From the IMG/VR virus record IMGVR_UViG_3300012988_000130, positions 1 through 22,767 of that record: DNA of 22,767 bases. One strand, given 5' to 3'. The stretch is from a virus. Under the pieces are notes generated by a model. It had not been told where the DNA came from. It worked only from the letters and a program-made list of their open reading frames with translations, and searched no databases. Both the position numbers and the translations under genes were made by a program. This document shows positions 1 through 5,270 of the stretch, in pieces (the first letter of the stretch is position 1; each line of letters opens with the position of its first letter).

Positions 1-421
1 CAAGGGTACATATCCTCATCACACCGTCATCGACATCATGATGGACATCGACTATGAGGGTGCCGGTGAACAGAACTACTGGGCCCTCATGGCAGAGCTG
101 AAGGACATGGCCCGTGAACAAGAGACGGCTATTACTGTCGTGCACCATACAAGTGAAAGTGCAAAGGGTGGATCACCTCCCCCCCGGTCGGCGATCATGG
201 GGAAAGCGAACCAGCTGCCGACGCTCATTCTCACCCTCTGGGGTGACTCGCACGCTGGAACTCTGGATGTGGCCAGGGTGAAGAACCGCTTCGGACCACA
301 GGATGCAATGGGTAGAGACTACTTCACGATGAAGGCTGACCCGGCTACTTGCTTCATCGACGAGAAGGAAGAGCAGGCCATGATCTTCGACTCAACCAAG
401 CAGGAAGATGAGGACTGGTGA
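1..421 (+). CDS. RecA-fold replicative helicase/ATPase (RepA/DnaB-like), C-terminal part
   Basis: The reading frame is open from the left edge (first full codon at 2) to the TGA at 419-421, so the N-terminus, including any Walker A, lies outside the window. The visible part begins with a hydrophobic strand ending in acidic residues (TVIDIMMDID), which looks like Walker B. It continues with a helix, a strand ending in VVHHTSE, and then a GKANQLPTLILTLW stretch. This order matches the RecA-like core of the AAA_25/RepA and DnaB-type helicases, where a His/Gln sensor follows the VxxH strand. The C-terminus is acidic (KQEDEDW). The primase genes downstream support a replication role, probably unwinding DNA at the phage fork. 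A recombination ATPase is the main alternative. The family is an inference from the motif pattern; the truncation is seen directly. Confidence 0.62.
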   Translation, partial: KGTYPHHTVIDIMMDIDYEGAGEQNYWALMAELKDMAREQETAITVVHHTSESAKGGSPPPRSAIMGKANQLPTLILTLWGDSHAGTLDVARVKNRFGPQDAMGRDYFTMKADPATCFIDEKEEQAMIFDSTKQEDEDW

Positions 422-564
422 TGTACGCAAGCTACGATATTACTGCCGTGATCGAAGGTCTCCCGGAAGGATTGGATGCCGATGACATCGACATGATCCT
501 GTACAAGAACCTCAAGCACTCCCAGATCTCGATCAGCATCGTTGAAGCGGAAGAGGAAGAGTGA
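421..564 (+). CDS. Small acidic protein, 47 aa, unknown
   Basis: The ATG at 421 overlaps the helicase stop (TGATG), with a purine-rich Shine-Dalgarno (SD)-like stretch upstream, so translation is probably coupled. The product is strongly acidic and ends in EAEEEE. It contains an ADDIDMILYKNL helix-like segment and no cysteines, unlike the next genes. No family is recognised. It could be a small regulator or partner of the helicase, but nothing in the sequence shows this. Confidence 0.55.
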   Translation: MYASYDITAVIEGLPEGLDADDIDMILYKNLKHSQISISIVEAEEEE

Positions 565-656
565 TGTGTTGCGACAAGCCATGCCTCGTACAGGCATGGC
601 GGAACGGCAAGTACGGGCTGGAGTGCATCAACTGCGCTACGTTTACGGAGACGTGA
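564..656 (+). CDS. Cys-rich micro-protein, 30 aa, zinc-knuckle-like
   Basis: The ATG at 564 overlaps the previous stop (TGATG) and follows a GAGGAAG ribosome-binding sequence. Cysteines lie at residues 2, 3, 7, 21 and 24. The C21-x2-C24 pair, with an upstream CC/C group, resembles a minimal zinc ribbon. It ends where the next ATG begins (TGATGA). It is the first of a chain of tiny Cys/His proteins. No function is recognised; metal binding is an inference from Cys spacing. Confidence 0.5.
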   Translation: MCCDKPCLVQAWRNGKYGLECINCATFTET

Positions 657-748
657 TGAACTGTCATCATCACTGGAAGCCGGTATGGTGGGGCAATAGG
701 CGTGGATGGCTCTGCGTCTACTGTGATCACTTCATCGAGGAGTCGTAG
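656..748 (+). CDS. Cys/His-rich micro-protein, 30 aa
   Basis: The ATG at 656 overlaps the upstream stop and has a CGGAGA SD. An in-frame ATG at 542 would make 68 aa, but it would run through two upstream genes, so 656 is chosen. The protein starts MNCHHHW, is Trp-rich (four Trp) and carries C20-x2-C23 followed by DH, which gives a likely four-ligand metal site. No family is recognised. Confidence 0.5.
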   Translation: MNCHHHWKPVWWGNRRGWLCVYCDHFIEES

Positions 749-886
749 ATGTACGAGATCTGTGAGGAGTTCGGTTGCCGCTTTGAGAGCCGAGCCTCAT
801 GGCCGTCAGGCCCCAACATGACGACCGTACTGCGAGTCTGCGTGGACTGCGAGAGTGAGTACGAGATGGAGGTAGAGGATCAGTGA
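749..886 (+). CDS. Zinc-ribbon-like small protein, 45 aa
   Basis: The ATG follows directly after the upstream TAG, with a GAGGAG SD inside the upstream gene's end. Cysteines at 5, 10, 31 and 34 form two paired knuckles (C-x4-C and C-x2-C) typical of a compact zinc ribbon. The C-terminus is acidic (YEMEVEDQ). The stop overlaps the GTG of the next gene. The function is unknown. Such proteins may bind nucleic acid or a host protein, but that is inference. Confidence 0.55.
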   Translation: MYEICEEFGCRFESRASWPSGPNMTTVLRVCVDCESEYEMEVEDQ

Positions 887-975
887 CACACTGCGGAGAG
901 CCCATGGTCATGGCCTGGGAGTTAGGTCGAGTCGTCTATCAGTGTTCCAAATGCGGAGCGAAGGTGAGCTTGTGA
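883..975 (+). CDS. Zinc-knuckle micro-protein, 30 aa
   Basis: The GTG start at 883 overlaps the preceding stop (GTGA), which suggests coupled translation. The product has THCGEP near its start and a QCSKCGAKV knuckle (C21-x2-C24) near its end, so a Cys4- or Cys3His-type site is possible. It ends in a TGATG overlap with the next gene. No family is recognised. Confidence 0.5.
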   Translation: MTHCGEPMVMAWELGRVVYQCSKCGAKVSL

Positions 976-1127
976 TGGCGCAGCGAATCTGTACAGGATG
1001 TGGCGGGGATGGGCAGACCAGCTATCCTCACGCTGCCTACGATGGGCACGGGAATCCGATCATCGAGCACGTCATCGAGACGTGCACCGTGTGCAATGGA
1101 AATGGGATGGTGGACGATGGAAGCTAA
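975..1127 (+). CDS. DnaJ-type cysteine-rich (CxxCxGxG) small protein, 50 aa
   Basis: The ATG at 975 overlaps the previous stop. An in-frame start at 942 exists but would overlap more. The protein carries CTGCGGDG near residues 6-13 and CTVCNGNG near residues 37-44. These are two CxxCxGxG motifs, the signature of the DnaJ central zinc finger; here they stand alone without a J domain. Free-standing versions are common in phages and are presumed to be folding or RNA/DNA-binding accessories. The motif is seen directly; the role is unknown. Confidence 0.65.
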   Translation: MAQRICTGCGGDGQTSYPHAAYDGHGNPIIEHVIETCTVCNGNGMVDDGS

Positions 1128-1179
1128 CTGCTGGTGCGGTAGGGAGTATCCCTGCCTGGAGCACGGGAGTAGCAAGTGA
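1117..1179 (+). CDS. Putative 20-aa Cys/His micro-protein
   Basis: A short ORF starts inside the end of the previous gene. It encodes MEANCWCGREYPCLEH and ends in a stop that overlaps the next GTG. C5, C7, C13 and H16 could bind one metal. The SD (GGGATGG) is only fair and the length is extreme. It is reported because it fills the exact gap between two coupled genes and repeats the Cys-rich theme of its neighbours. Confidence 0.35.
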   Translation: MEANCWCGREYPCLEHGSSK

Positions 1180-1316
1180 AGCGCATCTCTATCCTCATCA
1201 CTGAACACCCGGACCACTGGGCCACAGAAGATGTTGAGGATGCAATCAACTCCGCACTCTCTAGCTACTTCAGGGAGTGGGACTACGTGATCACGGTGCA
1301 GGATGTCAACGAATAA
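1176..1316 (+). CDS. Small acidic hypothetical protein, 46 aa
   Basis: The GTG start at 1176 has a good GGGAG SD and overlaps the upstream stop. The sequence begins with a beta-strand-like KRISILITEH, then an acidic amphipathic helix (ATEDVEDAINSALSSYF) and a second strand (YVITVQDV), a plausible beta-alpha-beta mini-fold. No cysteines. The last 14 bases overlap the HNH gene in another frame. The function is unknown. Confidence 0.55.
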   Translation: MKRISILITEHPDHWATEDVEDAINSALSSYFREWDYVITVQDVNE

Positions 1317-1716
1317 GCCGTGCAAGGACTGTGGGAGCGTCACCCGAAAGGTGACGCCCCCCGGGCCTCGGTGTGCTACCTGTCATCGAGAGCTCAAGGA
1401 GGCCCGCAAAGAGGCCGCTCACGAGCTGTACGTACTCAGGACGTACGGACTTAAGGCTGGCCAGTACGGGGCTCTCTATGAGGCGCAGGGCGGCGTCTGC
1501 TACATCTGCCGACGAGCTACCGGGAAGGCCCGGAAGCTGGCGGTAGACCATGACCACAGCAGCGGATTTGTTCGAGGCCTGCTGTGCAAGCCCTGCAACT
1601 CGGTACTGGCTCACCTTCGAGACGATCAGGATGCCGTAGCCAGAATGGCCGCGTACCTTAATATCCCCCCAGCGTGGGGTGTAGTTGGAAGGGTGAAGCC
1701 CAATGGATCTGACTGA
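1303..1716 (+). CDS. HNH nuclease, recombination endonuclease VII-like
   Basis: The 137-aa product has the endonuclease VII hallmark near the C-terminal half: YGLKAGQYGALYEAQGGVCYIC, then LAVDHDH, then VRGLLCKPCN. C66/C69 and C95/C98 form the structural zinc site, and the DHDH at 82-85 is the catalytic metal-binding segment. An extra N-terminal C7/C10 and C24/C27 pair makes a second zinc ribbon, separated from the nuclease by a charged helix (CHRELKEARKEAAHEL). The family cleaves branched DNA such as Holliday junctions, so a role in resolving replication intermediates before packaging is likely; a homing or nicking role is the alternative. The ATG at 1303 lies within the end of the preceding gene. 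Confidence 0.85.
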   Translation: MSTNKPCKDCGSVTRKVTPPGPRCATCHRELKEARKEAAHELYVLRTYGLKAGQYGALYEAQGGVCYICRRATGKARKLAVDHDHSSGFVRGLLCKPCNSVLAHLRDDQDAVARMAAYLNIPPAWGVVGRVKPNGSD

Positions 1717-1903
1717 CGACGAGCTGAACGAGCTGCATAGCGTACTGTCGGACAAGGTCTATTACGGAGACGATCACATCGTCTACGGTGATAGTCCTGA
1801 AGCCGTCAATCTTCGGTCTGCTCTCGACAAGATACTCGACGAGTGCATTCGTCGCGGCTTCTGGTGGGCTATTCGACCCAACATCAGTACGGGTGACAAG
1901 TGA
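1703..1903 (+). CDS. Hypothetical protein, 66 aa
   Basis: The ATG overlaps the end of the HNH gene by 14 bases and has a GGAAGGG SD. The product is acidic at the start (MDLTDDELNELHSVL), with a central YYGDDHIVYGDSPEAVNLRSAL segment and a C-terminal RRGFWWAIRP. It looks mainly helical and soluble. Its stop overlaps the GTG of the primase zinc-domain gene. No family is recognised. Confidence 0.6.
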   Translation: MDLTDDELNELHSVLSDKVYYGDDHIVYGDSPEAVNLRSALDKILDECIRRGFWWAIRPNISTGDK

Positions 1904-2295
1904 GACGGGACGGAGGCAAGCTGCCTCAGTACCCGGAGTATCTGATCCCGGTGCTGGTGAAGTACGAGTTCGAGGACGGCATCACCGAGGATCTGGGGCC
2001 GCGCCCCATTAGGTGCGCGTTCCATGGCGACAAGACACCTTCGGCTACTGTCAACACTGCCGATGGATGGTTTAGGTGCCACACGCACACCGACTGCCCG
2101 GCAGGCAACGCCATTCAGATCGTCATGAAGATGGAGAATCTAGAGTATGGCGCAGCTCTCGAAAGAGCAGAGGCAATCGCTGCTGAATACGGCGTCACAG
2201 TACGCCGAGCATCTACCCGAAGCAGCCGAATGGCTGGCGGGTCGCGGAATCGAAATGGATCACGCAAGGTTCGAAGGACTTGGGGTAGTTCGTAA
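1900..2295 (+). CDS. Primase zinc-binding (CHC2-like) protein
   Basis: The GTG start overlaps the previous stop (GTGA). Residues about 37-75 carry the CHC2 pattern of DnaG-type primases: RCAFHGDKTPSATVN, then FRCHTHTDCPAGNAIQIV. C39, H42 and C60 are clear ligands; the fourth is either H63 or C66, because the usual C-x2-C is stretched to C-x5-C. The YGAALERAEAIAAEYGV helix that follows is also typical of phage primases. The domain reads template and positions the catalytic TOPRIM domain. The last about 30 residues are Arg/Ser-rich and lie in the 149-nt region shared with the TOPRIM gene in another frame. Normally both domains are one polypeptide, so this is a split primase, a frameshifted gene or a sequencing error. 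Confidence 0.75.
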   Translation: MRRDGGKLPQYPEYLIPVLVKYEFEDGITEDLGPRPIRCAFHGDKTPSATVNTADGWFRCHTHTDCPAGNAIQIVMKMENLEYGAALERAEAIAAEYGVTVRRASTRSSRMAGGSRNRNGSRKVRRTWGSS

Positions 2296-2785
2296 TCCCC
2301 CTGCCATCCATGAGCAGTACGAGGGTCGCCTTGCGATCCCGTACATCACGGACTTTGGGCCTGTGGCCATGTCCTTCAGATGCCTGCAAGACCATGACTG
2401 CAAGGAAGCTGGGCACGGAAAGTACCTCAAGCCCAAGGGGCAGCACACCACGCTCTATGGGGTCAGGTCGTTCGACGATGCCATCGACTGGATCGGTGTC
2501 ACCGAAGGCGAGCTGGACTCTCTTGTCCTCCGCCAGATCGGCATTCCCGCTGTCGCCATTCCAGGCGCCAGCAACTGGGAAGACCACTGGTGCAACGTGT
2601 TCGAAGACCTGTCGCGCATCTATGTGTTTGCCGACGCTGATGATGCAGGCCACAAGCTGTACGAGCGCCTGCGTGATAAGCTGTCAATGCCGGTCCTCAA
2701 GGTCCGGTTGCCCCATGGTGAGGACGTGAACTCTACGTACCTCAAGTATGGGTCACAGGCAATCATTGACAGGATCAAGAAGTAG
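2147..2785 (+). CDS. DNA primase TOPRIM subunit
   Basis: The 212-aa product begins at an ATG with a GGAG sequence about 10 nt upstream, inside the zinc-domain gene. Residues 20-35 give the EAAEWLAGRGI helix that in fused phage primases follows the zinc domain. A core starts with YEGRLAIPYI, and the TOPRIM domain spans about 112-190. Its catalytic Glu is E120 (VTEGELDS) and its metal-binding DxD is D163/D165 (FADADDAG). HGEDVNSTYLKYG closes the domain. It should make RNA primers for the phage fork together with the zinc-domain protein and the upstream helicase. No C-terminal helicase-binding domain is present. The stop directly abuts the next ATG. Confidence 0.85.
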   Translation: MAQLSKEQRQSLLNTASQYAEHLPEAAEWLAGRGIEMDHARFEGLGVVRNPPAIHEQYEGRLAIPYITDFGPVAMSFRCLQDHDCKEAGHGKYLKPKGQHTTLYGVRSFDDAIDWIGVTEGELDSLVLRQIGIPAVAIPGASNWEDHWCNVFEDLSRIYVFADADDAGHKLYERLRDKLSMPVLKVRLPHGEDVNSTYLKYGSQAIIDRIKK

Positions 2786-3130
2786 ATGAGCAAGACCTGG
2801 AGGGCGGACCCCAATGCGGGTCCGCTCCTTCGCAAGCCTCAGTACATTCCGACCATCGAAGAGGAACTGGAAGAGATGAACCCCGAAGAGATCTACATCG
2901 TCGTCTCCGAGTGGAAGCCGGTCGACTCTCCGTATGAGCTTGAGGAGACTGTCGGGTATCACCGCACCGAAGCGGGAGCCATGGCCACTCTTCGCAACAT
3001 CGCAGAGGGTCAGGGCTGCGATCCTCGGGAACTTGGCACTGGCAATGACACCGAGTTCCACATCGAGAACCCCAATCCTCGCACTGAGTACAACTCGTGG
3101 TACATCACGACTGGAATCCTGGAGGACTGA
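2786..3130 (+). CDS. Hypothetical acidic protein, 114 aa
   Basis: The ATG follows the primase stop with no gap, so it is part of the same operon. The N-terminus is basic (KTWRADPNAG), followed by an acidic helix (EEELEEMNPEEI), a strand (YIVVSEWKPV), a helix with TEAGAMATLRNIAEGQG, and a final strand (NSWYITTGIL). This alpha/beta order resembles a small single-domain fold, but I recognise no family. Context suggests an accessory of replication or early takeover. Confidence 0.6.
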   Translation: MSKTWRADPNAGPLLRKPQYIPTIEEELEEMNPEEIYIVVSEWKPVDSPYELEETVGYHRTEAGAMATLRNIAEGQGCDPRELGTGNDTEFHIENPNPRTEYNSWYITTGILED

Positions 3131-3131
3131 G

Positions 3132-3278
3132 ATGAAGTGGAATGACATTCCGTTCGACGAGAACGCCTCGGGCGAAGTGAAGGGCCTTGAGTTCGACCTT
3201 CAGTACGAGGAGAATCGTCAGAGCGCTGAGCGTCCCCCAGAGCCGACTGGCCAGACCAGTTACGGAGAGAGTGAGTAG
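3132..3278 (+). CDS. Small acidic hypothetical protein, 48 aa
   Basis: The ATG at 3132 lies one base after the previous stop, with the GGAGG of the upstream gene's end as SD. An in-frame start at 2934 would lie deep inside that gene and is rejected. The product is acidic and low in complexity at its C-terminus (ENRQSAERPPEPTG), so probably largely disordered. No family is recognised. Confidence 0.55.
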   Translation: MKWNDIPFDENASGEVKGLEFDLQYEENRQSAERPPEPTGQTSYGESE

Positions 3279-3280
3279 TC

Positions 3281-3562
3281 ATGGCTAGGTCCATGCAGGA
3301 TGTCACCACCATCTACCGGTTCAAGGTGACCACCACTGGTGTGCACAACCACGACAACTACCCCAATCTCAAGGGTAAGTCGTTCGAGGACGTAGAGTTG
3401 ATCGGCCCGTATACCAAGAAGATGCCGTTCCGGGGCTGGGTCGACGCCAACTATGACGTGAAGGTGGAGTGCCAGCAGCTGGCGGTTGTCGGATATCTCG
3501 GCGAACTGGGCTGGAACACCATCGAAGTTAGTTATTACGAGAAGGAAAGCGACGGTGTCTGA
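3281..3562 (+). CDS. Hypothetical protein, 93 aa
   Basis: The ATG at 3281 is two bases after the previous stop, with a GGAGAGAG SD. The sequence alternates strands: TIYRFKVTTTGVH, SFEDVELIGPY, WVDANYDVKVECQQLAVVGY and WNTIEVSYYEK. This points to a small all-beta domain with one internal Cys. The function is unknown. Its end overlaps the GTG of the next small gene by eight bases. Confidence 0.6.
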   Translation: MARSMQDVTTIYRFKVTTTGVHNHDNYPNLKGKSFEDVELIGPYTKKMPFRGWVDANYDVKVECQQLAVVGYLGELGWNTIEVSYYEKESDGV

Positions 3563-3677
3563 GCACAACTGCACCAATCCTCCGCACTTCCCTCCGCACT
3601 GCGGCTGCCCGATAGGATGTCATGAACGTACAGACAACAGCCAAGATCCTCAGCTTCCTGAAGCTGAGGGACGTTAA
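3555..3677 (+). CDS. Cys/His-rich micro-protein, 40 aa
   Basis: The GTG at 3555 sits inside the end of the preceding gene. The N-terminal half is dense in potential metal ligands and prolines (EHNCTNPPHFPPHCGCPIGCHE): four Cys and four His. The rest (SQDPQLPEAEGR) lies in the 56-nt overlap with the next gene and may carry little information. It repeats the Cys-rich theme seen at 564-1179. No family is recognised. Confidence 0.45.
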   Translation: MSEHNCTNPPHFPPHCGCPIGCHERTDNSQDPQLPEAEGR

Positions 3678-3840
3678 GGCAGAAGACATCTACCATGTCG
3701 ACATAGACTTTCAGACCGAAAGTCTGGACATCATCTACGTCTCAAGTGAGGGTACTCATCGCGCTCAGGAGCTGATGAGCCGCGAGGAGATCGAAGAGTT
3801 CCTGGAGTTCCTGGCCAACGATTTCAGGGAGATCAAGTGA
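3622..3840 (+). CDS. Hypothetical protein, 72 aa
   Basis: The ATG at 3622 has an AGGA SD a few bases upstream. The product has a basic helix (TAKILSFLKLRDVKAED), two strands (IYHVDIDFQTESLDIIYVSS) and a final acidic helix (SREEIEEFLEFLANDF), a compact alpha-beta-beta-alpha fold. Its stop overlaps the GTG of the DUF1599-like gene. No family is recognised. Confidence 0.6.
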   Translation: MNVQTTAKILSFLKLRDVKAEDIYHVDIDFQTESLDIIYVSSEGTHRAQELMSREEIEEFLEFLANDFREIK

Positions 3841-4190
3841 GCAAGGATCCGAACAGCTACATCCAGGCCAGCGCTGAGACGCTGGCTGAGACGCTGCTCT
3901 CGAAGAACAGTGACTACGCTCCGACTGGAGAGTTCAGTAACTTCGAGAGGGCTGCGGAGTTCTCTGGTGCTCGCACTCTGGGTGTCATGCTCGCTCAGAT
4001 CGGCATCAAGTTCACTCGCATCGAGACCCTGTCTCGCGACGTATACAACCCGAGTCCTCAGCACGAGTCCCTGAAGGACTCGCTCCTGGATCTGGCGGGG
4101 TATGCAGTCATCGCGCACGCCTACCTCTCCGCCAACGAGGAGCCGGATCATAAGTACGTAGACCCCAGCTGGCTGGTGCAGGATGACTGA
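3837..4190 (+). CDS. DUF1599-like nucleotide-modification-associated protein
   Basis: The GTG start overlaps the previous stop by four bases. The 117-aa helical protein has the pattern of the DUF1599 / nucleotide modification associated family: LLSKNSDYAPTGEFSNFERA, then a conserved GIKFTRIETL helix, then ESLKDSLLDLAGYAVIAHAYL. The family is small, all-helical and common in phages. It has been linked by genome context to modified-base or nucleotide metabolism, resembling MazG-type folds, but its biochemistry is not settled. No base-modifying enzyme is visible in this window. Confidence 0.7.
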   Translation: MSKDPNSYIQASAETLAETLLSKNSDYAPTGEFSNFERAAEFSGARTLGVMLAQIGIKFTRIETLSRDVYNPSPQHESLKDSLLDLAGYAVIAHAYLSANEEPDHKYVDPSWLVQDD

Positions 4191-4284
4191 GTTCCTGGAC
4201 GCATGGGTGCACCACTTCGGGTGGCTGTGGATGCTGATCGGTCTGCTTGGATTCGTCGTAATCGTGGCGGTGTCCGATGACTGA
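4183..4284 (+). CDS. Small single-pass membrane peptide, 33 aa
   Basis: The ATG at 4183 lies in the end of the previous gene. After an amphipathic start (TEFLDAWVHHF) comes one clear hydrophobic helix (GWLWMLIGLLGFVVIVAV) ending in SDD, so a cytoplasmic or peripheral acidic end is expected. It could be a small membrane effector of takeover or lysis timing, but only the membrane helix is supported. It overlaps the next ATG by eight bases. Confidence 0.5.
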   Translation: MTEFLDAWVHHFGWLWMLIGLLGFVVIVAVSDD

Positions 4285-4363
4285 GAAGATCTGCATCCCC
4301 TGCGGTGCAACGAACCCCAAGGGCTACAACATCTGTATCGGTTGTGGAAGGAATCTGCCGTGA
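4277..4363 (+). CDS. Zinc-ribbon micro-protein, 28 aa
   Basis: The ATG at 4277 overlaps the preceding stop region. The product is a near-minimal zinc ribbon: KICIPCGATN, then YNICIGCGRNLP, with two C-x2-C knuckles (C6/C9 and C20/C23). The second half is encoded by DNA that recurs 272 bp downstream. Its stop overlaps the next GTG, and its GGAAGG-containing end acts as the ribosome-binding site for that gene. Confidence 0.6.
   Translation: MTEKICIPCGATNPKGYNICIGCGRNLP
4312..4363 (+). repeat. 52-nt direct repeat, copy 1
   Basis: This segment encodes the second zinc knuckle and stop of the 28-aa ribbon peptide and the start of the next gene. It matches 4584-4635 with four differences, all at codon third positions in the ribbon frame. 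Confidence 0.9.
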
Positions 4364-4584
4364 ACTTCGAACAAGAAAACCCCGGCTTCCGTCCGGTCAC
4401 CATCACCCTGGAGACGGAGGATGAAGCAAAGATTGTCGCCGCCGCCATGGCTCATGCCATCGACGACTCCGACTATGAGGATGGAGACCTCCTGTACAGA
4501 ATCTACAGGGGCCTGCTCGGCGTCGTTCCCAAGTGGAATGAGGCCTATGCCTGCAATGGTGATGTGACCATCACCAAGCGCTAG
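4360..4584 (+). CDS. Hypothetical protein, 74 aa
   Basis: The GTG at 4360 overlaps the zinc-ribbon stop (GTGA) and has a GGAAGG SD. An upstream in-frame ATG at 4342 is less likely because it gives no coupling. The product has a strand (FRPVTITLETEDEA), a helix (KIVAAAMAHAIDD) and acidic turns (SDYEDGDLLYRIYRGLLG). No family is recognised. The TAG stop is followed in frame by 16 codons repeating the zinc-ribbon half, then a TGA. Confidence 0.6.
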   Translation: MNFEQENPGFRPVTITLETEDEAKIVAAAMAHAIDDSDYEDGDLLYRIYRGLLGVVPKWNEAYACNGDVTITKR

Positions 4585-4635
4585 AACCCCAAGGGCTACA
4601 ACATCTGCATCGGCTGCGGAAGGAATCTACCGTGA
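4584..4635 (+). repeat. 52-nt direct repeat, copy 2 (zinc-ribbon remnant)
   Basis: This segment is in the same frame as the 74-aa gene upstream and follows directly after its TAG. It has no start codon of its own and lacks the first CxxC knuckle, so it looks like the remnant of a duplicated ribbon gene. Its GGAAGG and terminal GTGA now supply the ribosome-binding site and start for the next gene, exactly as copy 1 does. Confidence 0.85.
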
Positions 4636-4763
4636 GTAGTCACTGCTGGCACTGGCTGTCCGAAGAGGATGGCGTGACCGTAGCTGACGAGTGCTGTCTC
4701 TGCGGCATAGTCTCAAAGTCTGGCGAAGACATCGAAACCCCCTGCTGGACCTTCGACGATTAG
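4632..4763 (+). CDS. Cys-rich small protein, 43 aa
   Basis: The GTG at 4632 is the last element of the repeat and has a GGAAGG SD. Ligand candidates are spread as SHCWHW near the start, ECCLCG in the middle and TPCW near the end, giving five Cys and two His, enough for one zinc site. It is the last gene of the rightward block, ending a few bases before the terminator. No family is recognised. Confidence 0.55.
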   Translation: MSSHCWHWLSEEDGVTVADECCLCGIVSKSGEDIETPCWTFDD

Positions 4764-4771
4764 TCCTGAAA

Positions 4772-4817
4772 CGCCAAAAAGGCCCGGCCCCTCCTGGGGG
4801 CCGGGCTCTTGGTTTTA
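4772..4817. terminator. Bidirectional Rho-independent terminator between converging operons
   Basis: A perfect 10-bp GC-only stem (4782-4791 with 4797-4806, loop TCCTG) is flanked by an A-run on the left (CCAAAAA) and a T-run on the right (CTTGGTTTT). It therefore works for rightward and leftward transcription. It sits between the stops of the convergent genes at 4763 and 4815. Confidence 0.9.
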
Positions 4818-5027
4818 CTTGGGCACCTTGAAGTACTTGTTAAGCAGCTCGTTGATTGCCGGAACCTGATGCAGCCGAGTGATCGCAGCAGCAACTACGA
4901 CTATCGTCGCACCAAAGCCCGCACTCGTCTTCACGCCCAGTGCGGGCAACATGACAGGGATGACAGCCGCCACAGCAATAAGAGACTGCACTGTGGTTCG
5001 GACAGTTCTCGTCGTTGATTCCTTCAT
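4815..5027 (-). CDS. Holin (two membrane helices), 70 aa
   Basis: The ATG at 5027 has a GGAGGG SD. A basic N-terminus (KESTTRTVRTT) is followed by helix 1 (about residues 14-32, SLIAVAAVIPVMLPALGV), a short polar turn and helix 2 (about 37-53, FGATIVVVAAAI). The C-terminus is basic (LLNKYFKVPK). Size and two-helix form fit small phage holins, which open the inner membrane at lysis. It is the last gene of the late operon, next to a peptidoglycan-binding protein and a TM/coiled-coil protein, so this is the lysis cassette. Assignment is by topology and context. Confidence 0.7.
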   Translation of the reverse strand: MKESTTRTVRTTVQSLIAVAAVIPVMLPALGVKTSAGFGATIVVVAAAITRLHQVPAINELLNKYFKVPK

Positions 5028-5030
5028 CCA

Positions 5031-5270
5031 TCATCCCTCCACCGATCCGTACTCACGGAGTCGTTCGACTTGCTCTGCTGTCTCCAGATCCAGGATGCCT
5101 GTTACCTGGAGTCCGAACAGGCTCTGAAGCCCACGGAGATGGCTTCTTGTGCCCTCGTCCATCTCGCCCGTCTCTGCCCACCCCAGAGCCTTTTGGACGT
5201 GGAGCACCACGTCCCGCTCCTTCTGGTTGGTTACTACCATTATGGGCCGTCTGATCCATGTTGGCGTCAT
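5031..5270 (-). CDS. Free-standing peptidoglycan-binding protein, 79 aa
   Basis: The protein has one PG_binding_1-like unit: VLHVQKALG, then ETGEMDEGTRSHLRGLQSLF, then GLQVTGILDLETAEQV. This is the helical repeat that binds cell-wall peptidoglycan in many lysins. The N-terminal 15 residues are basic, without a clear signal peptide, and there is no catalytic domain. The ATG overlaps the stop of the upstream gene (ATGA), and its own stop overlaps the holin leader. It sits where an endolysin gene would be expected. It may be the wall-targeting subunit of a multi-part lysin, or the remains of one. Confidence 0.7.
   Translation of the reverse strand: MTPTWIRRPIMVVTNQKERDVVLHVQKALGWAETGEMDEGTRSHLRGLQSLFGLQVTGILDLETAEQVERLREYGSVEG

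Noticed and set aside
3765-4448. 227-aa leftward frame in the early block
   Set aside because: Opposes four tightly coupled rightward genes and has Ser/Arg-rich shadow composition.
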